This document shows positions 7,887-16,332 of a stretch of 64,000 nucleotides of DNA, piece after piece (positions within the stretch are counted from its first letter, which is position 1; every line of letters begins with the position of its first letter). A program made the translations under genes and the position numbers. The DNA comes from Sandarakinorhabdus sp. AAP62 (GTDB lineage Bacteria > Pseudomonadota > Alphaproteobacteria > Sphingomonadales > Sphingomonadaceae): assembly GCF_000331225.1 (NCBI RefSeq), contig NZ_ANFY01000008.1:34040-98039 (forward strand), in the 5' to 3' direction. The notes beneath the pieces were generated by a model that ran no database searches, had not been told where the DNA came from, and saw nothing but the letters and a program-made list of their open reading frames with translations.

Positions 7887-8633
7887 ATGCGACCCGACAC
7901 CCCCTCCGCCGGCCCGGCGGTGGCTGCCCCCGTGCTGGCAGCCACCGTGCCGGCAGCCCCAGTCCTTTCGGCAGTTGGGCTGACGCGCGCCGTGCCGCTG
8001 GCCGGGGGCGGGCGGCGGACCTTGTTTTCGGGCGTCAGCATCGCGCTGGCGCCGGGCGAAGTGGTGGCGATTACCGGCGAATCCGGGGTGGGCAAATCGA
8101 CCCTGTTGAACGTGATTGCCGGGCTGGACATGGCCGATGCCGGGGAGGTGCTGATCGGCGGCAGGAATGTCGCCGGGCTTGCCGAGCCGGCGCGGGCGGC
8201 GTTGCGGGCGACGGCGCTGGGTTTCGTGTTCCAGGCGTTCCATGTGCTGCCGCACCTTTCCTTGGCGCGCAACGTGGCGCTCCCTTGCCTGCTGGCCGGC
8301 ATGAATGCCGCCGATGCGCTGGCCCGGGCGGAAGCGACTCTGGCCGAAGTCGGCCTGGCCGGACGCGGGCCGGACTGGCCGGCGGTATTGTCGGGCGGGG
8401 AATTGCAGCGCGTCGCCATTGCCCGTGCGCTGGTGCATCGCCCCGGCCTGGTGCTGGCCGATGAGCCGACCGGCAATCTCGATCCCGAAACGGCGGGGCG
8501 CATTCTCCATCTGCTGCTGGCGCAGGCGCGTGATCGCGGCGCGGCCGTGCTGATCGTTACCCACAGCGAGATGGTGGCGGCTGCGGCGACCCGCGTGCTG
8601 CGCCTGTCGGCCGGCGGGCTTTTGCCCAGCTGA
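7887..8633 (+). CDS. ABC exporter ATP-binding protein (MacB/LolD type)
   Basis: 248-residue ATPase subunit. Walker A is at residues 64-72 (GESGVGKST), the signature LSGGE at 168-172, Walker B at 189-194 (VLADEP) and the switch His in VTHSE near 229. The order and the DEPTGNLDPE sequence are those of the MacB/LolD/FtsE group that powers FtsX-type permeases. An unusual Ala/Pro-rich N-terminal stretch of ~25 residues precedes the domain; a later start is possible. The stop overlaps the permease start, so the two are coupled. With the permease and the AttH-like protein it forms a three-gene exporter operon. Confidence 0.9.
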   Translation: MRPDTPSAGPAVAAPVLAATVPAAPVLSAVGLTRAVPLAGGGRRTLFSGVSIALAPGEVVAITGESGVGKSTLLNVIAGLDMADAGEVLIGGRNVAGLAEPARAALRATALGFVFQAFHVLPHLSLARNVALPCLLAGMNAADALARAEATLAEVGLAGRGPDWPAVLSGGELQRVAIARALVHRPGLVLADEPTGNLDPETAGRILHLLLAQARDRGAAVLIVTHSEMVAAAATRVLRLSAGGLLPS

Positions 8634-11173
8634 TGCAGCATTGGCAGGCAACGGGCTGGCTGATCGCCGGAGAATGGCGGGCGCATCCGGTGCGGATTGG
8701 CCTTGCCGTGCTGGCGATTGCCGTGGGCGTGGCGCTGGGTTTTGCCGTGCATATGGTCAACAGCGCGGCGCTGGCCAGTTTCGGCCGGGCGGTGGCCAGC
8801 GTGCAGGGTCGGGCCGATCTGGCGGTGCGGGCCCGATCGGCAGCGGGGCTGGATGAAGCGCTGTATCCCCGGCTGGCGCGGCTGCCCGAGGTGCAGGCGA
8901 TCAGCCCGGTGGTGGAACTGCCGGCCAGCTGGGGCAGACTGGCGCGACCGGGTTCGCAGGCTAGAGGCGGACGTTTCACGCTGATCGGGCTTGATCCGCT
9001 GCGGGCGCTGCGCGTGACGCCGGGGCTGGTCGGCCTGTCGCGGGCGGGCCAGTCCGGCGTGGGCAGCCGGCCGACATGGCAAGGCGATGCGGTGTGGCTG
9101 TCCCCGGCCTTGCAGCGCGCCACCGGGCTGCAGCCGGGCGACGCGTTCACGCTGACAGCGGCGGGCCGGCAGGCACGCTTCACCGTGATGGGCCGGCTGG
9201 CCTCGGCCGGCGACGAAGCGCAGATGGCGGTGATCGACATTTCGGAGGCACAGTGGCGGTTTGGCCAGGTGGGCCGCCTGCAACGGCTTGATCTGAAGCT
9301 GGCGGAAGGTGCCGGCGCCCGCCTGGCCGTACAGGCAGCGCTGCCGGCTGATGCCGTGCTGGCAACGCCCGAAGCCGAAGCCAGCCGGGCCGACGCACTG
9401 AGCCGCGCCTATCGCGTGAACCTGGGCATGCTGGCGCTGGTGGCGTTGCTCACCGGCGGGTTCCTGGTGTGGTCGGCGCAGGCGCTCAGCGTGGCGCGGC
9501 GGCGGCCGCAGTTCGCGCTGCTTGGCGTGCTGGGCCTGCCGCGGGCCGGGCTGGTGCGGCAGTTGCTGGCGGAAGGCCTGCTGCTCGGGCTGGTCGGCGC
9601 TGCGCTGGGCGTGGCGCTGGGCCATGGGCTGGCGGCGCTGGTGGTTGATCGTTTTGGCGGCGATCTGGGCGGCGGCTATTTCAATCGGGCGCAGACCCGG
9701 CTGGGCTTTGATCTGGCCGCAGCGTTCGGTTTTGGCGCGCTGGGGCTGGTCACGGCGCTGGCCGGCAGCATTGCCCCGGCGCTGGCGGCGGCGCGCACGG
9801 CCCCGGCGCAGGCGTTGAAGGGCCTGGGCGATGTGCCTGATCCGGCCACCGCACCGCGCGCCTGGCCCAGCCTGGCCCTGCTTGCGGCGGGTGGCCTGGC
9901 GGCACTGGGGCCGGCACTTTGGGGCCTGCCGCTGCTGGGTTACGCCGCGATGGCGTTGCTGCTGGCCGGCGGCGTGGCGTTGATGCCGGCGCTGGCGCGG
10001 CTGCTGCTGGCGCCTTTGGCGCGGCGGGGGAGCGCCTGGTTGCCGCTCGATCTGGCGGTGCGCCGGCTGTGGGGTGTGCCGCAGGCGGCGGCGCTGGCAC
10101 TTTCCGGCATCGTCGCCTCCACCGCGCTGATGGTGGCGATGGCGGTGATGGTCGCCAGTTTCCGCCAGAGCGTTGATGATTGGCTGATCGCGGTGCTGCC
10201 ATCAGACCTGTATCTGCATCTGGAAGCCGCCGAAGCTGGCGGGCTGGCCCCGGCCGATCAGGCCCGGCTGGCGCAGGTGCCCGGGCTGGAAAGCGTGCGG
10301 TTCCAGCGGGTGATTTCGGTGCGGATCGCGTCTGATCAGCCGGCCGTGGCGGTGATGGCGCAGAGCGGCGACCTGACCATGCCACTGACCGCCGCGGCCG
10401 ATGCAGCGGCGCCTGCCGGTACCACGCGCGCCCTGATTTCCGAGCCGCTGGCCTGGCTTTATGGCTGGCGGGTGGGCGAGGTGCACAGCCTGGTGATCGG
10501 TGGCCAGCAGCGGCGCCTGTATGTGGCCGGCACCTGGCGCGATTATGCCCGGCAGTGGGGCGCGATCATGCTGCCGCTGGCGGATTATCGCCGCCTGACC
10601 GGCGATGTCACCGCAACCGAGGCGGCTTTCGAACTGAAGGCCGCCGCGGATGCCCAGACGGTTCAAGCCGCCTTGCAAGCCGCGCTGCCGGCCGCCGTGC
10701 AGGGCCAGGCGCAATTCGGCCGGCCAGCGGAGATGCGGGCCGTGGCGCTGACCATTTTCGATCGCAGTTTCGCCGTCACCTATGCGCTGGAAGCCATCGC
10801 CATCATCATCGGCCTGATCGGCGTGGCGACCAGCTTTTCGGCGCAGGTGCTGGCGCGCATGCGCGAATTCGGCATGTTGCGCCATGTTGGCGTGCCGCGC
10901 CGGCAGATCCTGCAGATGCTGGGGCTGGAAGGGGCGGGCCTCGGCCTGATCGGGGCGCTTTCGGGCCTGTCGTTGGGGTTGGTGATGGCGCTGGTGCTGG
11001 TGCGCGTCGTCAACCCGCAGAGCTTTCACTGGACGATGGATCTGGCGCTGCCGTGGCCGCTGCTGGCCGGGCTGGTGGCGGCGCTGGTGATCTGTGCCGG
11101 TGGCACGGCGGTGATCGCCGGGCGGCGCGCGCTGGGCGGGCAGGCGCTGTTGGCGGTGCGGGCGGATTGGTGA
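8633..11173 (+). CDS. ABC transporter permease, FtsX family (DUF214 type)
   Basis: 846-residue inner-membrane permease. One N-terminal membrane helix (VRIGLAVLAIAVGVALGF, ~20-40) is followed by a ~200-residue periplasmic domain, then a first FtsX-like block of three helices (~265-385), a linker pair of helices, a second long periplasmic domain and a final FtsX block (~705-840). This duplicated arrangement is that of the YbbP/AttF-AttG-type permeases, which move hydrophobic molecules out of the inner membrane instead of pumping solutes. It is coupled to the ATPase (start overlaps its stop) and to the lipocalin-like gene (ATGA at 11173). Confidence 0.88.
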   Translation: MQHWQATGWLIAGEWRAHPVRIGLAVLAIAVGVALGFAVHMVNSAALASFGRAVASVQGRADLAVRARSAAGLDEALYPRLARLPEVQAISPVVELPASWGRLARPGSQARGGRFTLIGLDPLRALRVTPGLVGLSRAGQSGVGSRPTWQGDAVWLSPALQRATGLQPGDAFTLTAAGRQARFTVMGRLASAGDEAQMAVIDISEAQWRFGQVGRLQRLDLKLAEGAGARLAVQAALPADAVLATPEAEASRADALSRAYRVNLGMLALVALLTGGFLVWSAQALSVARRRPQFALLGVLGLPRAGLVRQLLAEGLLLGLVGAALGVALGHGLAALVVDRFGGDLGGGYFNRAQTRLGFDLAAAFGFGALGLVTALAGSIAPALAAARTAPAQALKGLGDVPDPATAPRAWPSLALLAAGGLAALGPALWGLPLLGYAAMALLLAGGVALMPALARLLLAPLARRGSAWLPLDLAVRRLWGVPQAAALALSGIVASTALMVAMAVMVASFRQSVDDWLIAVLPSDLYLHLEAAEAGGLAPADQARLAQVPGLESVRFQRVISVRIASDQPAVAVMAQSGDLTMPLTAAADAAAPAGTTRALISEPLAWLYGWRVGEVHSLVIGGQQRRLYVAGTWRDYARQWGAIMLPLADYRRLTGDVTATEAAFELKAAADAQTVQAALQAALPAAVQGQAQFGRPAEMRAVALTIFDRSFAVTYALEAIAIIIGLIGVATSFSAQVLARMREFGMLRHVGVPRRQILQMLGLEGAGLGLIGALSGLSLGLVMALVLVRVVNPQSFHWTMDLALPWPLLAGLVAALVICAGGTAVIAGRRALGGQALLAVRADW

Positions 11174-12204
11174 TGCGGCGTCTGCTCCTGTTACTGGCGC
11201 CCTTGCTGCTGGCAGCGACGTTCGCGCCGGTGCGGCCGGGCGTGCCGATGCGCTTTCCGGCCGATCATGGCGCCCACCCCGAATTCCGCACCGAGTGGTG
11301 GTATGTGACGGGCTGGCTGAACACGGCGCAGGGCAGGCAGGGATTTCAGATCACCTTCTTCCGCACGCGGCCGGATATCGACACGCCGAACCCTTCCGCC
11401 TTCGTGCCGCGCCAGGTGATCTTTGCGCATGCGGCGCTCGCCGATCCGGCACGCGGCAAGCTGCGCCACGCCGCCCGCATTGCCCGCGCCGGCTTTGGCC
11501 TGGCCAATGCGCGCGTGGGCGACATGGATGTGACGCTGGACGATTGGCGGCTGTGGCGGGGCAGGGACGGCCGGCTGCACGCGAAATTGGCCGGGGATGG
11601 TTTCGCCTTCGATCTGGCCTTCACGCCGACGCAAGGCGTGATCCTGCAAGGGCAGGGCGGTTTCAGCCGCAAGGGGCCGGGGGCCGGGGAGGCGAGCCAT
11701 TATTACAGCTGGCCGCATCTCGCCGTTGCAGGCCGGGTGAACGGCGCGGCGGTGACGGGCACGGCCTGGCTCGACCGCGAATGGTCATCGACGCTGATGA
11801 ACCCCAAGGCGGTGGGCTGGGACTGGCTGGGCCTCAATATGGACGATGGCAGCGCCGTCACCCTGTTCCGCATGCGCGACAAGGCAGGCAGCGCGCTGTG
11901 GGCCGGCGGCAGCCATCGCAGCAAGGCCGGCGTGCTGACCGTGCTGAAGCCCGATGATGTGCGCTGGCAGGCCGGCGGCTGGTGGCAATCCCCGCGCAGC
12001 AAGGCGCGCTGGCCGGTGCGGCCCACGGTGGCGCTGCGGGTGGGCGCGGCGTGGCGCGAGTTGCCCGTGGTGCCGATGATGGCGGATCAGGAGCTGGACA
12101 GCCGGATGAGCGGCGGGCCGGTCTATTGGGAAGGCGCCGTGACGGTGCCGGGCGGGCGCGGCTATCTGGAATTGACGGGCTATGCTTCTCCCTTGCGGAT
12201 GTGA
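11173..12204 (+). CDS. AttH/CrtC-like lipocalin-family protein
   Basis: 343-residue exported protein with an N-terminal signal sequence (MRRLLLLLAPLLLAATFAP). It belongs to the AttH/CrtC-type double-lipocalin family: EFRTEWWYVTGWL near residue 40, then HYYSWPHLAVAG and GTAWLDREWSS in the middle, and VYWEGAV near the end. The family includes carotenoid 1,2-hydratase (CrtC), but most members beside an ABC exporter are AttH-like lipid-binding proteins. Start ATG 11173 overlaps the permease stop. The operon context suggests a periplasmic carrier for the substrate of the exporter. A hydratase role is not excluded, since two bacteriochlorophyll genes follow. Confidence 0.85.
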   Translation: MRRLLLLLAPLLLAATFAPVRPGVPMRFPADHGAHPEFRTEWWYVTGWLNTAQGRQGFQITFFRTRPDIDTPNPSAFVPRQVIFAHAALADPARGKLRHAARIARAGFGLANARVGDMDVTLDDWRLWRGRDGRLHAKLAGDGFAFDLAFTPTQGVILQGQGGFSRKGPGAGEASHYYSWPHLAVAGRVNGAAVTGTAWLDREWSSTLMNPKAVGWDWLGLNMDDGSAVTLFRMRDKAGSALWAGGSHRSKAGVLTVLKPDDVRWQAGGWWQSPRSKARWPVRPTVALRVGAAWRELPVVPMMADQELDSRMSGGPVYWEGAVTVPGGRGYLELTGYASPLRM

Positions 12205-12237
12205 GGGGCAAGAAGCTAACAGCGCAGCCAGGCAGGG

Positions 12238-13494
12238 GTGCTGAGATTGGGGACACATGTGACTGACACCGGCCTGATCGCGCCTGATTTTGCCCCCGCC
12301 GCCCCGCGCGGCCTGTGCACCGATTGCGGCGTGTCGCGCACGGCAACGCCCAATGATTGCGGCACCGCCTGCCAGTTCATCAAGCCCGATTATGCCGCGA
12401 TGGAGGCCCAGGTGCATGGCCGCGCCCGCGATGAATCGCGCCCGGATGAACTCTTCTTCGGCCCGTTCCAGCGCATGGCCAAGGCCCGGCTGAAGCAGCC
12501 GCTGGAAGGCGCGCAATGGACCGGCATCACCAGCCGGCTGGGCCAGCGCCTGCTGGAAACGGGCGCGGTGGACGCCATCCTGACCATGGCACCCGATCCG
12601 GACGACAAGTGGAAGCCGCGCCCGGTGCTGGTGACCAAGCCCGAAGCCATGGCCGCCGTGCGCGGCATGCGCATGGGTTATGCGCCGCTGCTGGCGCTGC
12701 TGGAACCGGCGCGCGCGGCGGGCTTCAAGCGCATCGGCATCATCGGCATCCCCTGCCAGATCCATGCGCTGAGGCGGCTGGAGGCCAAGCTGGGCTTCGA
12801 GCGTATCTACGTCATCGGCACGCCGTGCAGCGACAACACGACGACCAGCAATTTCCACGAGTTCCTGAGCCTGCTCTCCGACAAGCCCGACAGCATCACC
12901 TACCTGGAATTCAAGGCCGATTATCATGTCGAACTGCGCTTCGACGATGGCCGCCGCAAGGATATCCCCTTCCTGATGCTGCCGCTGTCAGACCTGCGGC
13001 CGGACTTCTTCCCGCTCACCTGCCGCACCTGCGTGGACTACACCAACAGCCTGGCAGACATCACGGTGGGCTACATGGGCGGCACCGGCGAACAATGGCT
13101 GCTCGTCCGCAACGATCGCGGCGCCGAATTGCTCGGCCTGCTCGGTGACGAAGTGGCGCTGACCGAACCCGATGACAACGGCAAACCCGATGGCTCCAAG
13201 CGCGCCGGGCCGGTGAAGGGCTTCCTCGCCAACACCGAACGCGCCGCCGGCGGCCTCCCCTTGCGCCGCATGCCGAAATTCATCCGGCCGCTGGTGGGCA
13301 GGCTGATGCCGCTCGTCGGCCCCAAGGGCAAGGAATTCGCCCGCACCCGCGTCGAGATGAAAGCCATCGAAACCATCCTCCACCTGCGCCGCGAAGCACC
13401 CGGCATGATGAAGAACATGATCCCGCCGCACGTGTGGACCCTGGTGGCGCGCTATGGGCTGGTGCCGGGGAAGGGCGAGACGAAGGAGGGGTGA
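12238..13494 (+). CDS. bciB: 3,8-divinyl (proto)chlorophyllide 8-vinyl reductase, BciB type
   Basis: 418-residue member of the FrhB/F420 hydrogenase beta-subunit family, most like the ferredoxin-dependent 8-vinyl reductase BciB of bacteriochlorophyll synthesis. Cysteines for two iron-sulfur clusters are visible: C27, C30, C41 and C45 (GLCTDCG...CGTAC) and C262 and C265 (TCRTCVDY), the latter followed by ADITVGYMGG. A C-terminal LMPLVGPKGKEFARTRVEMKAIE stretch split by the PKG turn is typical of the BciB/HCAR group and absent from true F420 hydrogenases. GTG 12238 is taken; GTG 12259 is an alternative. A light-dependent protochlorophyllide reductase lies 0.7 kb away, which supports the pigment role. 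Confidence 0.82.
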   Translation: MLRLGTHVTDTGLIAPDFAPAAPRGLCTDCGVSRTATPNDCGTACQFIKPDYAAMEAQVHGRARDESRPDELFFGPFQRMAKARLKQPLEGAQWTGITSRLGQRLLETGAVDAILTMAPDPDDKWKPRPVLVTKPEAMAAVRGMRMGYAPLLALLEPARAAGFKRIGIIGIPCQIHALRRLEAKLGFERIYVIGTPCSDNTTTSNFHEFLSLLSDKPDSITYLEFKADYHVELRFDDGRRKDIPFLMLPLSDLRPDFFPLTCRTCVDYTNSLADITVGYMGGTGEQWLLVRNDRGAELLGLLGDEVALTEPDDNGKPDGSKRAGPVKGFLANTERAAGGLPLRRMPKFIRPLVGRLMPLVGPKGKEFARTRVEMKAIETILHLRREAPGMMKNMIPPHVWTLVARYGLVPGKGETKEG

Positions 13495-13514
13495 GGCCCC
13501 TCTGGCAATCGGCG

Positions 13515-13550
13515 CCGGACTAGACTATATTCGGTCTCTATTCAGTCCGG
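13515..13550. promoter_or_regulatory. Inverted repeat upstream of the toxin-antitoxin pair, probable operator
   Basis: CCGGACT at 13515-13521 and AGTCCGG at 13544-13550 are exact inverted arms around an AT-richer core that contains TATATT. The site ends 10 bases before the antitoxin start, where Phd/YefM antitoxins usually bind to repress their own operon. The last arm also carries the ribosome-binding GGGAG. Confidence 0.5.
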
Positions 13551-13560
13551 GAGCTTCTCC

Positions 13561-13839
13561 ATGCGCTATTCCACGCAGGTGCGTCCGGTCAGCTACCTGA
13601 AGGCCAATGCCGCGGACGTGCTGACCGATCTCAACGAGCGCCGCGAGCCGGTGCTGATCACCCAGAACGGGCAGGCGAAGGCCGTCCTGGTCGATGTCGT
13701 CTCCTTCGAGGAAACCCAGGAAACTCTGGCGCTGCTGAAAATTCTCGCTCTCGGCCAGCGGGAAATCGAGGCCGGCGAAACGGTCGACGCCCGCACCGCC
13801 ATCGCCGCCCTCAAGGATCGCCTCGCGCCGTCCGCATGA
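13561..13839 (+). CDS. Phd/YefM family antitoxin
   Basis: 92-residue antitoxin. The N-terminal Phd/YefM DNA-binding fold is evident: VRPVSYLKANAADVLTDL, a REPVLITQNGQAKAVLVDV beta-hairpin, then SFEETQETLALLK. The acidic C-terminal tail (residues ~65-92) would wrap the toxin. It represses its own promoter, probably through the inverted repeat at 13515-13550. The stop overlaps the toxin start (ATGA), the normal arrangement of these pairs. It sits between two bacteriochlorophyll genes. Confidence 0.9.
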   Translation: MRYSTQVRPVSYLKANAADVLTDLNERREPVLITQNGQAKAVLVDVVSFEETQETLALLKILALGQREIEAGETVDARTAIAALKDRLAPSA

Positions 13840-14177
13840 CGACCCGCTACACGGTCCAGCTGACCCGCAGCGCCGAACGCGACCTCGCCACGATCGCCGG
13901 TTATCTGGCGCAATCGGCCTCACCCGCCATCGCCGCCGCCTTCCTCGACACCATGTTGGATCGTATCGCTGAACTGGAACAATTCCCCGAACGCGGCGCC
14001 ATCCCGCGCGAACTCGAAGCGCTGGGCATCACCAGCTTCCGCCAACTCAGCGCCAAACCCTGGCGCATCATCTACCGTATCAGCGAAACCACGGTAACCA
14101 TCCTGCTGATCGCTGACGGACGCCGCGACATGCAGACCCTGCTGGAACAGCGACTGCTGCGGTCGACGACATTGTAG
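13836..14177 (+). CDS. ParE/RelE-type toxin
   Basis: 113-residue toxin of the RelE/ParE superfamily. The order fits ParE: YTVQLTRSAERDLATIAGYL, then a helix pair ending at LEQFPERGAIPREL, and the conserved FRQLSAKPWRIIYRISETTVTIL strand region. RelE-like members cleave mRNA on the ribosome and ParE-like members block gyrase; the FPERG and WRIIYRI features favour ParE or the plasmid-stabilisation type. It is coupled to the antitoxin and convergent with the LPOR gene, 27 bases away. Confidence 0.9.
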   Translation: MTTRYTVQLTRSAERDLATIAGYLAQSASPAIAAAFLDTMLDRIAELEQFPERGAIPRELEALGITSFRQLSAKPWRIIYRISETTVTILLIADGRRDMQTLLEQRLLRSTTL

Positions 14178-14204
14178 GGGACGTCAGGCTTGCCTTCGAT
14201 CCGG

Positions 14205-15176
14205 TCAGGCCAGCCCCACCGCCTTCATCGTCAAATCCCACAGCCGTTCGTTGCGCGCTTCGTTGGTGCCGCGCGTCGACAAGGGCTGGGCAAACGGCAT
14301 GCGGCCTTCTTTCTGGCGGTTGCCCCAGCTCCAGTGGACGCCGGATTGGCTGGCGAAGGCGGGGTCGGCGATGACTTGCGCCGTGCGTTCGCCGGCGAGG
14401 GGTTGGGAGACGTAGCCCTTGGTGATGTTTTTCTGGAACCAGGGGAAGATTTTCTGGAAGGCGGGTGGGGTGTGGCGGAAGAGGAGGGTTTCGGCGACGC
14501 AGCCGGGGTAGAGGGTGTTGAAGACGATGCCGGTTGAGCCCCAGCGTTTCTGGAACTCGCGGCTCATGATCATGCAGGCGAGTTTCGAATCCTTGTAGGC
14601 CTTGCCGGGCTTGAACGGTTTGCCGTCGATCATGGCGATGGGGGCCTGGAAGCCGGCTGCGAGGCCGGCGAGGTCGCCGAGGTCAGCCGGGGCGGGGATG
14701 GGGATCTTGCCGCCGAATTCCTCGCTGTTGGCCGTCACCGTGCCGAGCGTGATCAGGCGTGGCGGCGAGGCGAGGCGGCCCTTGGCCTGCTTCAGATCGT
14801 CGATGAGGAGGTGGGCGAGGAGGAAGTGGCCGAAATAATTGGTGGCAACGCTGATTTCATAGCCTTGCGCGCTGCGCATCGGCGCTTCGAGGCGGGGCAG
14901 GTAGACGGCGGCGGTCAAGAGCAGCGCGTCGAGGGGGAGGCCGGTGGCGTGGAATTCGTCCGCGAACTTGCGCACGCTGGCCTGATCGCCCAGATCGATG
15001 GGCATGATGCGGCGGCTTTCGGCCGGGATGCCGATTTCCGTCGCGGCGGCTTCGGCCTTGGCGAGATCGCGGCAGGCCATGATGACGAGCCAGCCGCGCG
15101 TCGCCAGCGATCTGGCGGCCCACAGGCCAACGCCCGACGAGGCGCCGGTAATGATCACCACTGGTTGGATGGACAT
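14205..15176 (-). CDS. Light-dependent protochlorophyllide oxidoreductase (LPOR)
   Basis: 323-residue short-chain dehydrogenase that fits LPOR, the light-driven, oxygen-insensitive enzyme that reduces the D ring of protochlorophyllide with NADPH. The NADPH loop TGASSGVG is at 10-17; [11 protein letters not shown] (~85-94) replaces the usual NNAG as in plant and cyanobacterial LPOR; the catalytic pair is Tyr194 and Lys198 in YKDSK, followed by C201. The C-terminal half has [23 protein letters not shown] and SGVHWSWGN, which are LPOR hallmarks. The ATG at 15176 gives a compact N-terminus. It is one of few proteobacterial LPORs; the others known are in aerobic anoxygenic phototrophs such as Dinoroseobacter. 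Confidence 0.92.
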   Translation of the reverse strand: MSIQPVVIITGASSGVGLWAARSLATRGWLVIMACRDLAKAEAAATEIGIPAESRRIMPIDLGDQASVRKFADEFHATGLPLDALLLTAAVYLPRLEAPMRSAQGYEISVATNYFGHFLLAHLLIDDLKQAKGRLASPPRLITLGTVTANSEEFGGKIPIPAPADLGDLAGLAAGFQAPIAMIDGKPFKPGKAYKDSKLACMIMSREFQKRWGSTGIVFNTLYPGCVAETLLFRHTPPAFQKIFPWFQKNITKGYVSQPLAGERTAQVIADPAFASQSGVHWSWGNRQKEGRMPFAQPLSTRGTNEARNERLWDLTMKAVGLA

Positions 15177-15249
15177 GAAGTCTCCGTAATGCGCGGCCCT
15201 GTTCGCCGCGCTCTTTGACTCAAACCACTGCGCACGGCAAGTTTGTCGC

Positions 15250-16332
15250 ATGCAGTCGCTTCCCGATTTCCTTGCCCGTGTAAAGCCGCCGATCACACCG
15301 GCGTTGGTGGTGCGGCGCGCCGTGATGATGGCGAATCTGGCGGCCATGCAGGCGGCTTGCGCCGAACGGGGCGTGCGGCTGCGTGCGCATGGCAAGATGC
15401 ACAAGTGCAGCGCGCTGGGCCGGCTGCAGATCGAGATGGGCGCGGTGGGCCTGTGCTGCCAGACGGTGGGCGAGGCTGAAACCTATGTGCATGCCGGGAT
15501 CGGCGATGTGCTGGTGACTGCGCCGGTGCCGGCCTGGGGCTGGCTGCGGCTGGCGGCGCTGGCCCGCACGGCGCGCGTGGGTGCGGTGATGGACAGTGCA
15601 GCCCAGATTGCCGAGGCGGCCACGGCGGCACTGGCGGCGGGCGTGGTGCTGGATGCCCATGTCGACGTAGATCCCGGCATGGCGCGGGCCGGGGTGGCGC
15701 CTGCTGGTGCTGTGGCGCTGGCCGCGGCGATCGCCGGGCAAAAGGGCCTGCGCTATGCCGGCATCCAGGCCTATTGCGGTCATCATCAGCATCTGTCGCC
15801 GGCGGAACGGGCGGCGGCCCATGCCGAGTGGACAGCGCGATTGGTCACCGTGGTGGCCGAACTGCGCGCCGCCGGACTGGCTCCCGAACAGATCACCGGT
15901 GGCGGCACTGGCACGGCGGCCATGGATCTGGCTGCGGGCGTTTACACGGAGCTTCAGCCCGGCAGTTATGCGGTGATGGACGTGGAATATGGCGATCTGG
16001 GTGATCTGCCGTTTGCACCGGCGCTGTTTCTGGCGGCATCCGTGGTTTCGGCCAATCATGCCAGCCACGTGACCTGCGATGCCGGGCACAAGGCGCTGCA
16101 TCCCAATGGGCCGATGAGCCGGGTCGTGCAGCCGGCGGGCAGCGTTTACAAGCCCATGGGCGATGAGCATGGCGCGATCGTGCCGCCCAGCGGGGTGGGC
16201 GAAGGCGATCTGGTCTGGCTGCAGCCCGGCCATGTCGATCCGACGGTGGCGCTGCACGATGCCTTCTTTGTGGCGGAAGAGGATGGCCGGCTGGAACGTT
16301 GGCCCATCGATGCGCGGCGGGCCAGCCTTTGA
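15250..16332 (+). CDS. D-threonine aldolase / D-serine dehydratase-like PLP enzyme
   Basis: 360-residue PLP enzyme with the alanine racemase-like barrel and C-terminal beta domain of the DSD1/D-threonine aldolase family. The PLP lysine is in RAHGKMHKC (~residue 50), phosphate contacts lie in ITGGGTGT (~220), and the metal-site loop reads GDEHG and PGHVDPT near residues 300-330. The His-x-Asp ligand pair (HVD) matches D-threonine aldolases better than the His-x-Cys pair of D-serine dehydratases, so D-threonine cleavage to glycine and acetaldehyde is the better guess. The stop overlaps the TTG start of mtnP. Confidence 0.82.
   Translation: MQSLPDFLARVKPPITPALVVRRAVMMANLAAMQAACAERGVRLRAHGKMHKCSALGRLQIEMGAVGLCCQTVGEAETYVHAGIGDVLVTAPVPAWGWLRLAALARTARVGAVMDSAAQIAEAATAALAAGVVLDAHVDVDPGMARAGVAPAGAVALAAAIAGQKGLRYAGIQAYCGHHQHLSPAERAAAHAEWTARLVTVVAELRAAGLAPEQITGGGTGTAAMDLAAGVYTELQPGSYAVMDVEYGDLGDLPFAPALFLAASVVSANHASHVTCDAGHKALHPNGPMSRVVQPAGSVYKPMGDEHGAIVPPSGVGEGDLVWLQPGHVDPTVALHDAFFVAEEDGRLERWPIDARRASL

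Noticed and set aside
11173..12204. Carotenoid 1,2-hydratase CrtC
   Set aside because: The family is shared, but the signal peptide and the ABC exporter operon fit the AttH group better.
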